From: Providencia sp.
Lineage (GTDB): Bacteria; Pseudomonadota; Gammaproteobacteria; Enterobacterales; Enterobacteriaceae
Assembly (NCBI RefSeq): GCF_003533305.1
Contig: NZ_DOEH01000018.1
Span: 82,399 to 146,398 of the forward strand
Direction: 5' to 3'
Length of the DNA: 64,000 bases
Each line of letters begins with the position of its first letter. The stretch's first letter is position 1. The translations under genes and the position numbers were made by a program. The notes under the pieces are model-generated. The model ran no database searches. It was not told where the DNA came from and saw only the letters and a list, made by a program, of their open reading frames with translations. Positions 36,965 through 47,563 of the stretch are shown here, in pieces.

Positions 36965-39283
36965 TTAGTGACAAGCACTACTTGAGCAATCAGAACACTG
37001 TTTCGCTGTTTTAGTTTGCAGATTGAGGGTTACTCGGCTACGCATACGACGTAGGAGAACAAACAACACAATGTTAAACAGAACAACGGCTGCAATGGTA
37101 ATTAAACTACTTTGTGGATGCTCACTAAATGTTGCGATTTGATAGAATAAAGCTGAAAGGCTATAGGCAACGTTGAGTCCCCAAAGAATAGAGAACATCA
37201 TCCAACTTTTATTGGTTTCGCGAGCAATCGCACCCATCACAGACACGCAAGGCACATACAGCAAGACGAAAATCAGATAGCTATAAGCCGCAATACCAGA
37301 GCCAAATTTAGCCGCCATGGTGCCCATTGAACCGGATTCCATTTCACCATCCCCTTTACTCGCTTCGATAGGGTTGGATAGCGCGCTTAGTGTAAATGTA
37401 TTTTTCAAACTATCCCAAGTTTCAGAAACGGCATCTTCTAATTCTTCGAGTAAATTAAATGATGCGGCATCGAAAGGTTCCGCAGTAATCGCTTCTGCGG
37501 TATACAGTGTATTCAAGGTACCGACCACCACTTCTTTCGCCATTGCACCCGTGATCAACCCAACCGTTGCTTGCCAGTTATCAGCGTGAACGCCAATGGG
37601 TTGAAGAACCGGAGTAATCACTTTACTTACGGAAGCAAGGGCTGAATCATTAATGCTATCAACAGGTTTACCTGAAAATGAAAAGCTATTGAGCGCGCCA
37701 ATAAAAATACTGGCAACTACGATGACTTTACCTGCGCGGATCACAAAGCCTTTTAAACGCTGCCAAGTTTGAATCAATAACGTTTTGAGGTGAGGGACAT
37801 GATAAACCGGCAACTCCATCACAAACGGTGATGCTTCGCCGCGCATGAGCGTATGTTTTAATAACAACCCAGTTAAAATAGCGACCACAATACCGAGAAG
37901 GTATAAAGAAAAAACTATACTGGCGCCATTTTTACCAAAGAAAGCGGCAGCGAATACAGCGAAAATAGCGAGTCGTGCACCACATGACATAAAGGGTGCC
38001 ATTAATACTGTAATCAGTCTTTCCCGTGGAGCATCGAGTGTACGGGCACCCATAATTGATGGGACGTTACAACCAAATCCTACAATCAAAGGCACAAAAG
38101 ATTTACCCGGTAAGCCCAGTGCTTGCATGAGCCTATCCATCACAAAAGCAGCACGAGCCATATAACCTGAATCTTCTAATAACGATAAGAATAGGTACAT
38201 CATCCCGATTTGCGGCACTAATGGGAGAACTGTATTGATACCACCACCGACCCCTTGAGCGAGGAAAATGGTTAGCCATTCAGGGAAGTTAAAATAGGCA
38301 CCAGTCCATTGAATACCGTGAATAAATATCGCCTCGGATGCACCTTCAAAGAAAGGTTGTAATGCGCCACCAATATTGATGGCTAAGACAAACATCAGGT
38401 ACATCACGAATAAGAAAACAGGCACGCCAAGCCAACGATTCAGAATGTATTTATCAAGTGATTGAGTAAGTTTGTTGGGTTCAGCGGCACTATTATTAAT
38501 TGCAGCATTACAAATTGTGGCGATAGATTGATAACGTGCATCCGCAATTAATAATTCAGGTTCTTCATGTAGATGTTCATTTAAGCGTAAGCGAATATCG
38601 GCAAGCTGCGTTTCTGAAATATTGGCTCGCTGACGACTATAGATATCGCCTTCTAATATTTGTAAGGATAACCAGCGGCGTTGTTGTTGGCTAAATTGTT
38701 GTGCTGAAATTTGTTCTGATAATGAATCGACAGCATCTAATAATTGAGGGGGATATTGGACTAACGCTTGTAGGTTATTTTGTGGTTGGCTATCGATAGC
38801 TTTTTTCAGCTTATCAATACCAGTTGCACGGGTGGATACCATTGGAATAACAGGGCATCCGAGTTGTTTTTCCAGTTTCTCTATATCGATATCAATATGT
38901 TGGCTTTGCGCAATATCCAACATATTCAGCGCAACAATACAAGGTACGCCTAATTCAACTAATTGCAGCGTTAAGTAGAGATTTCGCTCTAAGTTAGAGG
39001 CATCAACGACGTTAATTAGCATATCGGCTTCGCCGCTCAAAATGAAATAACAGGCAATCTGTTCATCAAGAGAGGTTTGTTCCGAAATGGTGGTCAGTGA
39101 ATAGGTGCCAGGAAGATCAACTAGCTCTATTTTATGATCCGCGGTATGGAAGCGGCCAACTTTTCGTTCGACAGTGACACCTGCCCAGTTACCTACCCGT
39201 TGGCGCGAACCAGTAAGCTGATTAAAGAGTGTTGTTTTACCGGCGTTGGGATTGCCGATTAGGCCGATAGTGAGTGGTTTCAT
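36965..39283 (-). CDS. feoB: Ferrous iron permease FeoB
   Basis: A 772-residue inner-membrane Fe2+ transporter. The cytoplasmic N-terminal G domain shows G1 GNPNAGKTT, the switch region GNWAGVTVERK, G3 DLPGTYS and G4 NMLD. A helical GDI domain follows, then a membrane core with two gate motifs (PFMSCGARLAIF and VGFGCNVPSIMG). The ATG at 39283 gives MKPLTIGLIGNPN; a TTG at 39295 is in frame. It lies 84 bp after feoA and 11 bp before feoC. Fur and FNR boxes upstream of feoA should control the operon. Confidence 0.96.
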   Translation of the reverse strand: MKPLTIGLIGNPNAGKTTLFNQLTGSRQRVGNWAGVTVERKVGRFHTADHKIELVDLPGTYSLTTISEQTSLDEQIACYFILSGEADMLINVVDASNLERNLYLTLQLVELGVPCIVALNMLDIAQSQHIDIDIEKLEKQLGCPVIPMVSTRATGIDKLKKAIDSQPQNNLQALVQYPPQLLDAVDSLSEQISAQQFSQQQRRWLSLQILEGDIYSRQRANISETQLADIRLRLNEHLHEEPELLIADARYQSIATICNAAINNSAAEPNKLTQSLDKYILNRWLGVPVFLFVMYLMFVLAINIGGALQPFFEGASEAIFIHGIQWTGAYFNFPEWLTIFLAQGVGGGINTVLPLVPQIGMMYLFLSLLEDSGYMARAAFVMDRLMQALGLPGKSFVPLIVGFGCNVPSIMGARTLDAPRERLITVLMAPFMSCGARLAIFAVFAAAFFGKNGASIVFSLYLLGIVVAILTGLLLKHTLMRGEASPFVMELPVYHVPHLKTLLIQTWQRLKGFVIRAGKVIVVASIFIGALNSFSFSGKPVDSINDSALASVSKVITPVLQPIGVHADNWQATVGLITGAMAKEVVVGTLNTLYTAEAITAEPFDAASFNLLEELEDAVSETWDSLKNTFTLSALSNPIEASKGDGEMESGSMGTMAAKFGSGIAAYSYLIFVLLYVPCVSVMGAIARETNKSWMMFSILWGLNVAYSLSALFYQIATFSEHPQSSLITIAAVVLFNIVLFVLLRRMRSRVTLNLQTKTAKQCSDCSSSACH

Positions 39284-39367
39284 AGTGTTTGCCAATAAAT
39301 GTATTTGCCAGTGGAGAGTCTTGCCAATAGTTACAATAAGAATCTTATCGAGACCGATGACTTATTT

Positions 39368-39598
39368 TTACGCAGTTGGTGTTTCGTCTAGATTCAATAA
39401 TGCTAAATCTTTTTTACGTAAAACTAAGCTGACTCGATGGGTTTCTATTTGAACAGGGTCACCAAAAGGTGCGACACGAACCACCTTAAATATGGACCCC
39501 GGCAATAAGCCAAGGGAAAGTAATTTTTGTCTATAAGCGGGGCTTATCTCTGGTGAGAAACCAAGTATTTTATAACTGCAATGAGGAAGTATAGCCAT
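39368..39598 (-). CDS. feoA: Ferrous iron transport protein FeoA
   Basis: A 76-residue SH3-like protein that assists FeoB. The protein reads from [14 protein letters not shown] and includes [18 protein letters not shown] and the conserved [14 protein letters not shown]. The ATG at 39598 has AAGG just upstream and matches E. coli FeoA (75 residues). The open frame runs to 39706, across the promoter region, and is not used. It is the first gene of feoABC. Fur and FNR boxes lie 107-181 bp upstream. Confidence 0.95.
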   Translation of the reverse strand: MAILPHCSYKILGFSPEISPAYRQKLLSLGLLPGSIFKVVRVAPFGDPVQIETHRVSLVLRKKDLALLNLDETPTA

Positions 39599-39704
39599 GT
39601 TGCCTTCCAATAATTTTAATGAATAACAATATTGATAATTATTATTAAAATAATAGATGCTTCCGTGATAAATGCGACGAAAAACAAAAATTAATCTAAT
39701 TAAC

Positions 39705-39722
39705 AATGATAATCATAATCAT
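39705..39722 (-). promoter_or_regulatory. Fur box upstream of feoABC
   Basis: aatgataatcataatcat holds a 7-1-7 Fur motif (TGATAAT-C-ATAATCA) with one mismatch. Iron repression of feo is established in E. coli. Confidence 0.75.
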
Positions 39723-39764
39723 CTGCCTTTTGTTATATTTAGCCTCTTTTTTCGTCAATTTGGC

Positions 39765-39778
39765 TTGATGTGGATCAA
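39765..39778 (-). promoter_or_regulatory. FNR box upstream of feoABC
   Basis: ttgatgtggatcaa is a perfect TTGAT-N4-ATCAA. It lies 167 bp before the feoA start, beyond the Fur box, and fits anaerobic activation as known for E. coli feo. Confidence 0.8.
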
Positions 39779-39920
39779 CGAAGCGTTGAGTTGACAGTGT
39801 TTTGTTGGCGACGATGAGTTTAAGGCGTGAGTAAATATACGGAGTTAGATTTAAACAAAAGATGAGTTTTATTAATTTAATTTGTAATTGAATATATTGA
39901 AAACTAAACGCTTAATTAAT

Positions 39921-39956
39921 AATCGACCCCATAACTATCATGTTATGGAGCCGATT
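39921..39956 (-). terminator. Stem-loop after tex
   Basis: ccataac and gttatgg form a 7-bp stem, extended by aatcg/cgatt beyond an internal loop, just after the tex stop. The tail on the minus strand is only partly U-rich. Confidence 0.45.
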
Positions 39957-39965
39957 AATGGATTT

Positions 39966-42296
39966 TTAACGTTTTTTGCCGAGTGCTGCCGCCAATGCAT
40001 CACTCATGGCGCTATTGCCGGATGATGCTGAGTTTTGGCGAGATTGGCCTCTAGGCGCAGGTGCTTTACGTGTGTTTTTTTCTTGGGCTGGACTCGCATT
40101 GCGAGGCGCACTATTTGTGTCCCCAGGTTGTTCGTCTAAACGCATTGTCAGTGCAATACGTTTACGTGGAATATCCACATCGACCACTTTAACTTTGACG
40201 ATTTCCCCTGTCTTGACGACTTTATGCGGATCTTCAACATAGCTATTGGATAGGGATGAGATGTGTACCAGTCCATCTTGGTGAACGCCGATGTCCACAA
40301 ATGCCCCGAAGTTAGTGACGTTAGTTACCGTCCCTTCTAAGATCATTCCCGGAGTAAGGTCATTCATGGTTTCGACACCATCGGCAAAGGTTGCCGTTTT
40401 AAATTCAGGGCGAGGGTCACGGCCTGGTTTTTCAAGTTCTTTAATAATGTCAGTCACGGTCGGTACACCAAATTGCTCAGTGGTGAATTCACGCGGGCTT
40501 AAGCCGTTTAATACTTGTGAGTTACCCATGATTTCTTTTAGTGGCTGGCGGACGACTTCCAGAATTTTTTCCACGATAGGATAGGCTTCAGGGTGGACGG
40601 TTGATGCATCCAACGGATTGTTCCCATTGGTGATCCGCAAGAAACCGGCGCATTGTTCAAACGCTTTGGGGCCAAGACGCGCAACTTTTAACAGCTGTTT
40701 TCTATCAGCAAATTGGCCATTTTCATCACGCCAATCCACGACATTTTGCGCGATCATTTTACTCAAGCCTGCAACGCGAGTCAGTAGTGGAACTGATGCG
40801 GTATTAAGATCAACACCGACTGAGTTTACGCAGTCTTCAACCACTACATCAAGCTTACGCGCTAATTGTGTTTGGCTTACATCATGCTGATATTGGCCTA
40901 CACCAATTGATTTCGGGTCGATTTTAACCAGTTCAGCTAGAGGGTCTTGCAAGCGACGGGCAATGGATACTGCGCCACGTAAGGTCACATCAAGATTTGG
41001 AAACTCTAAAGCCGCTAATTCTGATGCCGAGTAAACGGATGCGCCAGCTTCGCTGACAATCACTTTCTGTGCAGTGACACCCGGATACTGATTTTGTACC
41101 TCAGCAAAGAAGCGTTCGGTTTCTCTTGATGCTGTCCCGTTACCGATAGCAACAAGCTCAACTTGGTGTTTTTGACACAGCTCTGCCACAATTGTGGCTG
41201 ATTTTGCTGCTTGTCCAGTATGTGGATAAATTGTATCTGTCGCGATAACTTTACCGGTTGCATCGACAACGGCAACTTTAACACCTGTACGCAAACCTGG
41301 ATCTAGCCCCATTGTTGCGCGCATACCAGCAGGCGCTGCCATTAGTAAGTCATTGAGATTACGGGCGAAGACATTAATGGCTTCTTCTTCTGCTTTCTCA
41401 CGCAGTACACTCATGATCTCAGTTTCTAAATGCAGCAACACCTTAACACGCCATGTCCAGCTCACGACGGCCTTACGCCATTGGTCAGCAGGGGCATTAT
41501 TTAAACGTAGGTCAAGGTGGCGAGTAATAATTTCTTCACAGTAACTTTCTTTTGGTGGCTCCTCAAATTGCGGGTCACAGTTGAGCGAAAGCTGCAAAAT
41601 TCCTTCATTTCGGCCACGAAACATGGCGAGTGCGCGGTGGGATGGAACTTGGGAAACGGGTTCTTGATGCTTAAAATAGTCGCTAAATTTAACGCCTTCT
41701 GTTTGTTTGCCATCAGCAACAACAGAAACTAAGTGGGCATTTTTCCATAAATAGTCACGAACTTTAGCTAAAAGTGATGCATCTTCGGCGAAACGCTCCA
41801 TTAAAATGTATCTTGCACCATCTAAAGCCGCTTTGATATCTGCTACACCGTTGTCTGCATTAATAAAGGTTTGGGCGAGTGTATCAGGTGATTGACTCGG
41901 GTCACTCCAAAGCGTATCGGCTAAAGGCTCTAATCCGGCTTCAATGGCAATCTGGCCACGGGTACGGCGCTTAGGTTTGAAGGGTAAATAAAGGTCTTCA
42001 AGCTCAGTTTTATTTAAAGTGGTATTAATCGCATTACTGAGCTCAGGTGTTAGTTTACCTTGTTCTTCAATTGATTTAAGAATGGTTTGCTTACGATCGT
42101 TGAGTTCTCTTAGGTATCCTAAACGGCTCTCAAGCTGGCGAAGCTGAGTATCGTCCAACCCGCCGGTAACCTCTTTACGATAACGCGAAATAAACGGGAC
42201 AGTATTACCTTCATCAAGCAGTGTGATGGCAGAAAATACTTGTTTAGGTTGGGTATGCAGCTCAGCTGCAATGATTTGGCTTAGAGTTTCATTCAT
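39966..42296 (-). CDS. tex: Transcription accessory protein Tex (YhgF)
   Basis: A 776-residue nucleic-acid-binding protein. An N-terminal helical domain ([17 protein letters not shown]) is followed by a YqgF/RuvC-like domain ([20 protein letters not shown]), helix-hairpin-helix modules ([20 protein letters not shown]) and a C-terminal S1 RNA-binding domain ([20 protein letters not shown]). The last 50 residues are basic and low-complexity. In other bacteria Tex affects toxin expression and transcription of difficult templates. It lies between feoA and greB, as in E. coli yhgF. Complete. Confidence 0.94.
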   Translation of the reverse strand: MNETLSQIIAAELHTQPKQVFSAITLLDEGNTVPFISRYRKEVTGGLDDTQLRQLESRLGYLRELNDRKQTILKSIEEQGKLTPELSNAINTTLNKTELEDLYLPFKPKRRTRGQIAIEAGLEPLADTLWSDPSQSPDTLAQTFINADNGVADIKAALDGARYILMERFAEDASLLAKVRDYLWKNAHLVSVVADGKQTEGVKFSDYFKHQEPVSQVPSHRALAMFRGRNEGILQLSLNCDPQFEEPPKESYCEEIITRHLDLRLNNAPADQWRKAVVSWTWRVKVLLHLETEIMSVLREKAEEEAINVFARNLNDLLMAAPAGMRATMGLDPGLRTGVKVAVVDATGKVIATDTIYPHTGQAAKSATIVAELCQKHQVELVAIGNGTASRETERFFAEVQNQYPGVTAQKVIVSEAGASVYSASELAALEFPNLDVTLRGAVSIARRLQDPLAELVKIDPKSIGVGQYQHDVSQTQLARKLDVVVEDCVNSVGVDLNTASVPLLTRVAGLSKMIAQNVVDWRDENGQFADRKQLLKVARLGPKAFEQCAGFLRITNGNNPLDASTVHPEAYPIVEKILEVVRQPLKEIMGNSQVLNGLSPREFTTEQFGVPTVTDIIKELEKPGRDPRPEFKTATFADGVETMNDLTPGMILEGTVTNVTNFGAFVDIGVHQDGLVHISSLSNSYVEDPHKVVKTGEIVKVKVVDVDIPRKRIALTMRLDEQPGDTNSAPRNASPAQEKNTRKAPAPRGQSRQNSASSGNSAMSDALAAALGKKR

Positions 42297-42466
42297 GTCG
42301 TGTTTAAATACCTACTTCAAAGAACGGAAAAAAAATCAATGGCACTGTTATACTTGGTGGTAGAGAGAATTTCCAGAATGAATTTAATTCTATTGGTATG
42401 AAAGTCGCAGATTATTTTGTATAAAATATTATAATTAACGGATCAACTTATACATATTTGAAGGTT

Positions 42467-42952
42467 ATGGCGAAAAGTCTATTAATTACACGTGATGGCT
42501 GGGATGCCCTTGATAAAGAATTAAAATATCTTTGGAAAGAAGAGCGCCCCATTGTGACTCAGTCTGTCACTGAAGCGGCTGCTCAAGGCGATCGTTCAGA
42601 AAATGCGGAATACATTTATGGTAAAAAAAGGCTGCGAGAAATTGATAGACGTGTGCGTTTTTTATCCAAAAGGCTGGACCAACTCAGGATTATTGAACCC
42701 GACCCTCGCCAAGAGGGGCGTGTGTTTTTTGGTGCATGGGTTAAACTAGAAGATGAAAATGAAAATATCAGAATATTCCGGTTAGTGGGTGCGGATGAGT
42801 TTGATCCAGCCAAACAATGGATTTCGATAGATTCTCCTGTAGCACGAGCCCTGATAGGCAAACAAGTGGATGATGAAATCACTGTTAGCACACCAGGTGG
42901 ACAAGTTACCTATTTTGTTCTAGAAATAAGCTATAAGCCACTAACCGCATGA
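42467..42952 (+). CDS. greB: Transcription elongation factor GreB
   Basis: A 161-residue factor that rescues backtracked RNA polymerase by stimulating cleavage of the RNA 3' end. The N-terminal coiled coil carries the acidic tip in AAAQGDRSENAEYIYGKKRLREIDRRVRFL (residue pair D and E). The C-terminal domain includes RVFFGAWVKLE and ISIDSPVARALIGK. Length matches GreB rather than the similar GreA. The start is uncertain: the ATG at 42467 has GAAGG only two bases before it; an in-frame TTG at 42458 has no ribosome site. It diverges from tex. Confidence 0.93.
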   Translation: MAKSLLITRDGWDALDKELKYLWKEERPIVTQSVTEAAAQGDRSENAEYIYGKKRLREIDRRVRFLSKRLDQLRIIEPDPRQEGRVFFGAWVKLEDENENIRIFRLVGADEFDPAKQWISIDSPVARALIGKQVDDEITVSTPGGQVTYFVLEISYKPLTA

Positions 42953-43069
42953 AGTGTAAAATGATTCATTAAATCTTAGGTTAATGGTAAATTAGTGAGC
43001 ATAAATATTATATATGTTCACATTCAATAGAAAAATAATTCTAAAGATGCACATCTTGAGGGCTACACA

Positions 43070-43789
43070 ATGCAGGAAAGTTATAAGGTTCTTGTCGTCG
43101 ATGATGACATGCGTTTACGTGCACTGCTGGAGCGTTACCTTTCTGAGCAAGGGTTTCAGGTAAGAAGTGCTGCGAATGCAGAACAAATGGATAGGATTTT
43201 GACTCGAGAATCCATTCATTTGATCGTATTAGACTTGATGTTACCAGGCGAAGATGGATTATCTATTTGCCGTCGCTTACGCAGCCAAAACAACCCAATT
43301 CCTATCATTATGGTAACGGCTAAGGGTGAAGAAGTTGACCGTATCGTTGGTTTAGAAATCGGTGCGGATGACTATATACCTAAGCCTTTCAACCCTCGTG
43401 AATTATTGGCTCGAATTCGAGCAGTACTACGCCGTCAAGCAAATGAATTACCGGGTGCGCCATCTCAGGATGATGCTGTCATTACGTTCGGTAAATTTAA
43501 ACTGAATCTTGGTACTCGTGAAATGTTCCAAGGTGAAGAAAACATGCCGTTGACGAGCGGTGAATTTGCGGTCTTAAAAGTTTTGGTTTCTTACCCAAGA
43601 GAGCCATTATCTCGTGATAAACTGATGAGCTTAGCGCGAGGCCGTGAATATAGTGCTATGGAACGTTCTATCGACGTTCAAATCTCTCGTTTACGCCGTA
43701 TGGTTGAAGAAGATCCTGCACACCCTCGCTATATTCAAACCGTTTGGGGTTTGGGCTACGTGTTTGTTCCGGATGGTAGTAAAGCATGA
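43070..43789 (+). CDS. ompR: Osmoregulation response regulator OmpR
   Basis: A 239-residue response regulator, as in E. coli. The receiver has D11-D12 and the phosphoryl site D55 ([13 protein letters not shown]), then T and K residues in VTAKGEE and IPKPFNP. The winged-helix DNA-binding domain follows ([14 protein letters not shown] region, then [17 protein letters not shown]). It controls porin and other genes in response to EnvZ. Its stop overlaps the envZ start by four bases (ATGA), so the two are translationally coupled. The 117 bp from greB hold its promoter. Confidence 0.97.
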   Translation: MQESYKVLVVDDDMRLRALLERYLSEQGFQVRSAANAEQMDRILTRESIHLIVLDLMLPGEDGLSICRRLRSQNNPIPIIMVTAKGEEVDRIVGLEIGADDYIPKPFNPRELLARIRAVLRRQANELPGAPSQDDAVITFGKFKLNLGTREMFQGEENMPLTSGEFAVLKVLVSYPREPLSRDKLMSLARGREYSAMERSIDVQISRLRRMVEEDPAHPRYIQTVWGLGYVFVPDGSKA

Positions 43790-45117
43790 AACGATTGAGG
43801 TTCTCACGACGTAGCACATTTTCTCGCTCGTTGTTTTTATTTGTTGCTTTATTGTTTGCTAGTCTTGTGACCAGCTATATGGTCGTGTTGAATTTTGTTG
43901 TCATGCCTAGCTTACAACAATTCAATAAAGTGCTGGCTTACGAAGTAAGAACATTAATGACAGAGAAAATGGTTCTACAAGATGGAACCTCAGTTCGAGT
44001 ATCTCCAGCTTTACGCAAGAAAATCTATAATGAATTAGGTATTACTTTTTATGCACATTCAGCCGCGATGGAAGAAGGATTGAATTGGGCAAAAGAATAT
44101 GATTTTCTGAGTAAAAATATGTCGGAATATCTCGGTGGCAAAGCAAGTGTTCATCTTGAGCTTGGTCGTGAGTACCCGATTTTATGGCTGACGTCTTATC
44201 TTGCACCCGATATTTGGGTGCGAGTGCCTTTGACTGAGATCGGTCAAAATCAATTCTCCCTCGTTTTTCGCTATACGCTGACTATTTTCCTTACCATTTT
44301 TGCGGGTGTTTGGTTGTATATCCGTTATCAAAATAAACCACTGCTTGAATTGGAATACCATGCGGGCGAGGTGGGTAAAGGGGCAAGTTTACCCCCAATG
44401 CAGGAAAAAGGTGCCGCAGAGGTTAGGGCTGCAATTCGTTCATTTAATCATATGGCTACCGGTATTAAAACACTGGAAAATGACCGAACTGTATTAATGG
44501 CAGGGGTTAGCCATGATTTAAGAACGCCATTGACACGTATTCGTCTCGCCACAGAAATGATGAGTCCAGAAGATAATTATTTGGCAGAATCGATAAATAA
44601 AGATATTGAAGAGTGTGACGCGATTATTGGTCAGTTCATGTCTTACCTGAAAACAGGGCAAGAGATGGAAATGGAGTTCTGCGACCTGAACGCTATTTTA
44701 ATGGAAGCAGTCACGTCTGAAATGAGCGTTGTTGGTGAAATTGAAACTTCACTTGAATCTGGCTCGATGATGGTTAATGGTAATCCATTAGCGATTAAAC
44801 GTGCGATTACCAATATGATAGTTAACGCATATCGTTATGGTAACGGTTGGATTAAGGTCAGTAGCGGTAAAAATGAAGATTCTGTTTGGTTCCAAGTCGA
44901 AGATGATGGCATAGGGATCAAAGAAGAAGATATCCAACGCTTATTCCAACCTTTTGTACAAGGTGAAAAAGCTCGTAGTAATACAGGAACAGGCTTGGGA
45001 CTTGCCATTATTCGCCGTATAGTTGATGCTCACGAAGGAAACATTGAAATTCATAAAAGTGAGCGCGGTGGATTTGCTATTCGCGCACTCCTACCATTGA
45101 AAGAGAAAGAAGAATAA
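43786..45117 (+). CDS. envZ: Osmosensor histidine kinase EnvZ
   Basis: A 443-residue inner-membrane sensor kinase. Two transmembrane helices (about residues 16-38 and 160-180) bracket a periplasmic domain. A HAMP linker follows. The phosphorylated histidine is H243 in [15 protein letters not shown], the same number as in E. coli. ATP-binding boxes are N ([12 protein letters not shown]), G1 (VEDDGIGI) and G2 (GTGLGLAI). It phosphorylates and dephosphorylates OmpR. In E. coli pckA is next door; here an orphan gene and the pst operon follow instead. Confidence 0.97.
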   Translation: MKRLRFSRRSTFSRSLFLFVALLFASLVTSYMVVLNFVVMPSLQQFNKVLAYEVRTLMTEKMVLQDGTSVRVSPALRKKIYNELGITFYAHSAAMEEGLNWAKEYDFLSKNMSEYLGGKASVHLELGREYPILWLTSYLAPDIWVRVPLTEIGQNQFSLVFRYTLTIFLTIFAGVWLYIRYQNKPLLELEYHAGEVGKGASLPPMQEKGAAEVRAAIRSFNHMATGIKTLENDRTVLMAGVSHDLRTPLTRIRLATEMMSPEDNYLAESINKDIEECDAIIGQFMSYLKTGQEMEMEFCDLNAILMEAVTSEMSVVGEIETSLESGSMMVNGNPLAIKRAITNMIVNAYRYGNGWIKVSSGKNEDSVWFQVEDDGIGIKEEDIQRLFQPFVQGEKARSNTGTGLGLAIIRRIVDAHEGNIEIHKSERGGFAIRALLPLKEKEE

Positions 45118-45120
45118 TTT

Positions 45121-45149
45121 AAAAAAAGCAGTTAGTTAAATCTAGCTGC
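45121..45149 (-). terminator. Minus-strand terminator after envZ
   Basis: GCAGTTAG (45128-45135) pairs with CTAGCTGC (45142-45149; one G-U), and a run of seven A precedes it. Read on the minus strand this is a good intrinsic terminator ending in seven U. There is no U-run in the plus direction, so it does not suit envZ. Confidence 0.6.
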
Positions 45150-45317
45150 ACCTATCGATTTGCTCAATAGTCGTTATCCTCCAATTGTATTCATTCCTAG
45201 TTATTCATTCGGTAAAAATAAATATTTATCCTATACATAATACAATCGTTATCTGAAAGATCCGATGATTGAGTTACTTAGATAATAGTGGTCAATCAAA
45301 TCATTAGGATCAATATT

Positions 45318-46130
45318 ATGTCGATTATTAATAATTTAGCTGGAGCCATTAAAAAGTCTCAAAATGTAACAGTATTAAGCACCCTTCCATTAGATAGTGA
45401 AAAAAAAGTCGTTTTGGTAAAAATGAACAAGGTGATTAATGTTCAAGATGTTTTTAGTTCAAGAACTGAAAAAAAATCGAAAAAAGTGACTTGGAGTGAT
45501 CAGCATACAGAGGTAGTGGGCATTTCACCCAAAAAACAGGTTGAATCGAAGTTATCTTCAACGCCACCTCCGCCGCCAATGCCTTTATCTCTACCACTAC
45601 TTTCACCAATTTTGAGGTTATCCCAAGATGCTACCTTAGAGAGACCGGAAGGAAAGCGCACTATGGTAAGTCAATCGTCAAAAGGTAAAGTTGCTCCAGG
45701 TTTATTTGAAGAAATGGCTAAACTTCAAATGTTTAAAGATGCAGGAAAAAAATGTAATAAGCCTGAGTATGCGGCTAAAGCGTTAACCGAAGATATCATC
45801 GTATCTTTAAAATCAAAAAAATTAGCCCCTGTGCCTGAAAGAAAGAAAGGATCGATTGTTTTTTCTGCGAAAAGTTTAGAAGAGAGTCCTATGTTTAAAC
45901 AAATCAGGGATAAATATATAAAAGCAGAGTTGGTCGAAGCAAAACGGGCTAAAAACTCGCAGGTAAAACCAATTTTTTCTTCAAAAGAACAAATGGTCAT
46001 TAATGCAAAAATAGAAACTGAAAAACAAGTAAAGAAAAAAGTCGAAACTGTAACAAAGGATATGATAAGCGAGCTTTCAAGCAAGATAACTGCTCCTAGC
46101 CTGCATAAAACAGGTATTAAATTATGGTAA
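45318..46130 (+). CDS. Orphan lysine- and proline-rich protein of unknown function
   Basis: A 270-residue protein that I do not recognise. It has no signal peptide and no membrane segment. It is lysine- and serine-rich. A poly-proline block lies at residues 82-97 (T-P-P-P-P-P-M-P, then P at 93 and 97). Upstream is K56-V-T-W, which fits the eukaryotic PP1-docking pattern [RK]-V-x-[FW]. The C-terminal half is basic and predicted helical, with repeated K/E. The ATG at 45318 has AGGA eight bases before it; a GTG at 45288 is also in frame. It is AT-rich and sits between envZ and pstS. It ends at a strong terminator. An exported or host-directed role is possible but unproven. Confidence 0.65.
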   Translation: MSIINNLAGAIKKSQNVTVLSTLPLDSEKKVVLVKMNKVINVQDVFSSRTEKKSKKVTWSDQHTEVVGISPKKQVESKLSSTPPPPPMPLSLPLLSPILRLSQDATLERPEGKRTMVSQSSKGKVAPGLFEEMAKLQMFKDAGKKCNKPEYAAKALTEDIIVSLKSKKLAPVPERKKGSIVFSAKSLEESPMFKQIRDKYIKAELVEAKRAKNSQVKPIFSSKEQMVINAKIETEKQVKKKVETVTKDMISELSSKITAPSLHKTGIKLW

Positions 46131-46157
46131 CGTAATGCTTATTCTATTTATCACTAA

Positions 46158-46187
46158 AATAAACTCGCTAATGTGAGTTTATTTTTT
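46158..46187 (+). terminator. Terminator of the orphan gene
   Basis: A 9-bp perfect stem, aataaactc with gagtttatt, followed by six T, 28 bp after the stop codon. Confidence 0.85.
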
Positions 46188-46340
46188 ATAAAAAAAACAT
46201 TTTTAAATTTTTTATGACAATGTGTCATTTTTTTTATAGCGTATATCCATTCCTTTATTTTTATATAACTATTTGGTTTTATTGTTATCTTCATTATGTG
46301 TCGCTGTTTTTTTTCGCTATAAATACATTGAAAAAATCAA

Positions 46341-46362
46341 CTGTCATAAAACTGTCATAAAT
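46341..46362 (+). promoter_or_regulatory. Pho box upstream of pstS
   Basis: Two consecutive 11-bp PhoB half-sites, ctgtcataaaa and ctgtcataaat, give a perfect Pho box. It lies 96 bp before the pstS start, where phosphorylated PhoB would activate the operon during phosphate starvation. Confidence 0.95.
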
Positions 46363-46458
46363 ATGACATGTTGCTGCAACCAAATTATCTTATTTTCCCT
46401 ATCGTGACATTCACCCACAATTTAATACTTGATTGTTTCTTACATCCCCGGAGGGATT

Positions 46459-47502
46459 ATGAAAATGATGCGTACCACCCTAACAAGCGTAATGGCAGCA
46501 ACTTTATCTTTGACTGCAATGTCTTCTTTTGCTGCTACTAACCTGACGGGAGCTGGTGCTACATTCCCTGCTCCGGTTTATGCGAAGTGGGCTGACTCTT
46601 ATCAGAAAGAAACAGGTAATAAAGTGAACTATCAGGGGATCGGTTCTTCTGGTGGAGTTAAACAAATTAATGCAAAAACCGTTGATTTTGGTGCATCAGA
46701 TGCACCATTGACGGATGAAAAATTAAAAGAAGATGGTTTATTCCAATTCCCTACCGTGATTGGTGGCGTGGTTCTTGCTGTAAACGTAAAAGGCATTGAA
46801 TCAGGTCAATTGACCCTCGATGGTAAAACACTCGGTGATATTTATCTCGGCAAAATCACCAAATGGAATGACCCAGCAATCGTTAAATTAAACCCAAGCG
46901 TTAGCCTGCCAGATCAAACAATTGCGGTTGTTAGACGTTCAGATGGTTCAGGTACAACTTTCGTATTCACTAGCTACTTAGCGAAGGTAAGTGCAAGCTG
47001 GAAAGAAGAGATTGGCGCTGGTTCAACTGTTAACTGGTCAAAAACAAGTGTTGGCGGTAAAGGTAACGATGGCGTAGCCGCCTTTGTTCAACGTTTACCA
47101 GGCTCAATCGGTTATGTTGAATATGCTTACGCAAAACAAAATAATCTTGCGTATACTAAGCTTATCTCAGCAGATGGCGAAGCTGTATCACCAACAGGTG
47201 CAAGTTTTAGCGCAGCAGCGAAAAAAGTTGATTGGTCTAAATCATTTGCTCAAGACCTCACTAACCGTGACGGTGCGAATGCATGGCCAATTACGTCAAC
47301 GACATTTATCTTAGTTCACAAAGAACAAGCTAATGCAGAGAAAGGTAAAGCGGTCCTTGATTTCTTCAACTGGGCCTATGATAAAGGCGGCAAACAAGCA
47401 GAAGCACTCGACTATGCAGTTTTACCACCTGAAGTCGTAACAGCCGTTCGTGCAGCATGGAAAACAGAAGTTAAAGATAGCCAAGGTAAATCACTGTTCT
47501 AA
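46459..47502 (+). CDS. pstS: Phosphate-binding periplasmic protein PstS
   Basis: A 347-residue periplasmic protein that captures inorganic phosphate for the PstCAB transporter. The signal peptide ends at SSFA and is followed by [21 protein letters not shown]. Phosphate-site segments are [21 protein letters not shown] and [24 protein letters not shown] lies just before the ATG at 46459; the frame opens at 46429. The Pho box upstream sets its induction. A stem-loop and an ERIC-like element separate it from pstC, which should lower expression of the membrane genes relative to pstS. Confidence 0.97.
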   Translation: MKMMRTTLTSVMAATLSLTAMSSFAATNLTGAGATFPAPVYAKWADSYQKETGNKVNYQGIGSSGGVKQINAKTVDFGASDAPLTDEKLKEDGLFQFPTVIGGVVLAVNVKGIESGQLTLDGKTLGDIYLGKITKWNDPAIVKLNPSVSLPDQTIAVVRRSDGSGTTFVFTSYLAKVSASWKEEIGAGSTVNWSKTSVGGKGNDGVAAFVQRLPGSIGYVEYAYAKQNNLAYTKLISADGEAVSPTGASFSAAAKKVDWSKSFAQDLTNRDGANAWPITSTTFILVHKEQANAEKGKAVLDFFNWAYDKGGKQAEALDYAVLPPEVVTAVRAAWKTEVKDSQGKSLF

Positions 47503-47528
47503 AGTGAGCCTCGGGTTGGCAGTGGCAG

Positions 47529-47558
47529 GTGGGTGCTGAGGAATAGCATCCACTTTCT
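47529..47558 (+). terminator. Stem-loop (partial terminator) between pstS and pstC
   Basis: gtgggtgct and agcatccac form a 9-bp stem with one G-U, followed by tttctat, 26 bp after the pstS stop. It probably reduces readthrough into pstCAB-phoU or protects the pstS mRNA. Confidence 0.6.
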
Positions 47559-47563
47559 ATATC

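Larger units (their letters stand above)
46131..46458. other. Promoter region of the pst operon
   Basis: About 330 bp, AT-rich, with the orphan gene's terminator at its left and the Pho box at its right. No gene is seen in it. Confidence 0.6.

Noticed and set aside
37317..37589. Long antisense ORFs inside feoB, tex, the RND permease and other genes
   Set aside because: They mirror strongly coding frames on the other strand and have no independent ribosome sites or motifs.
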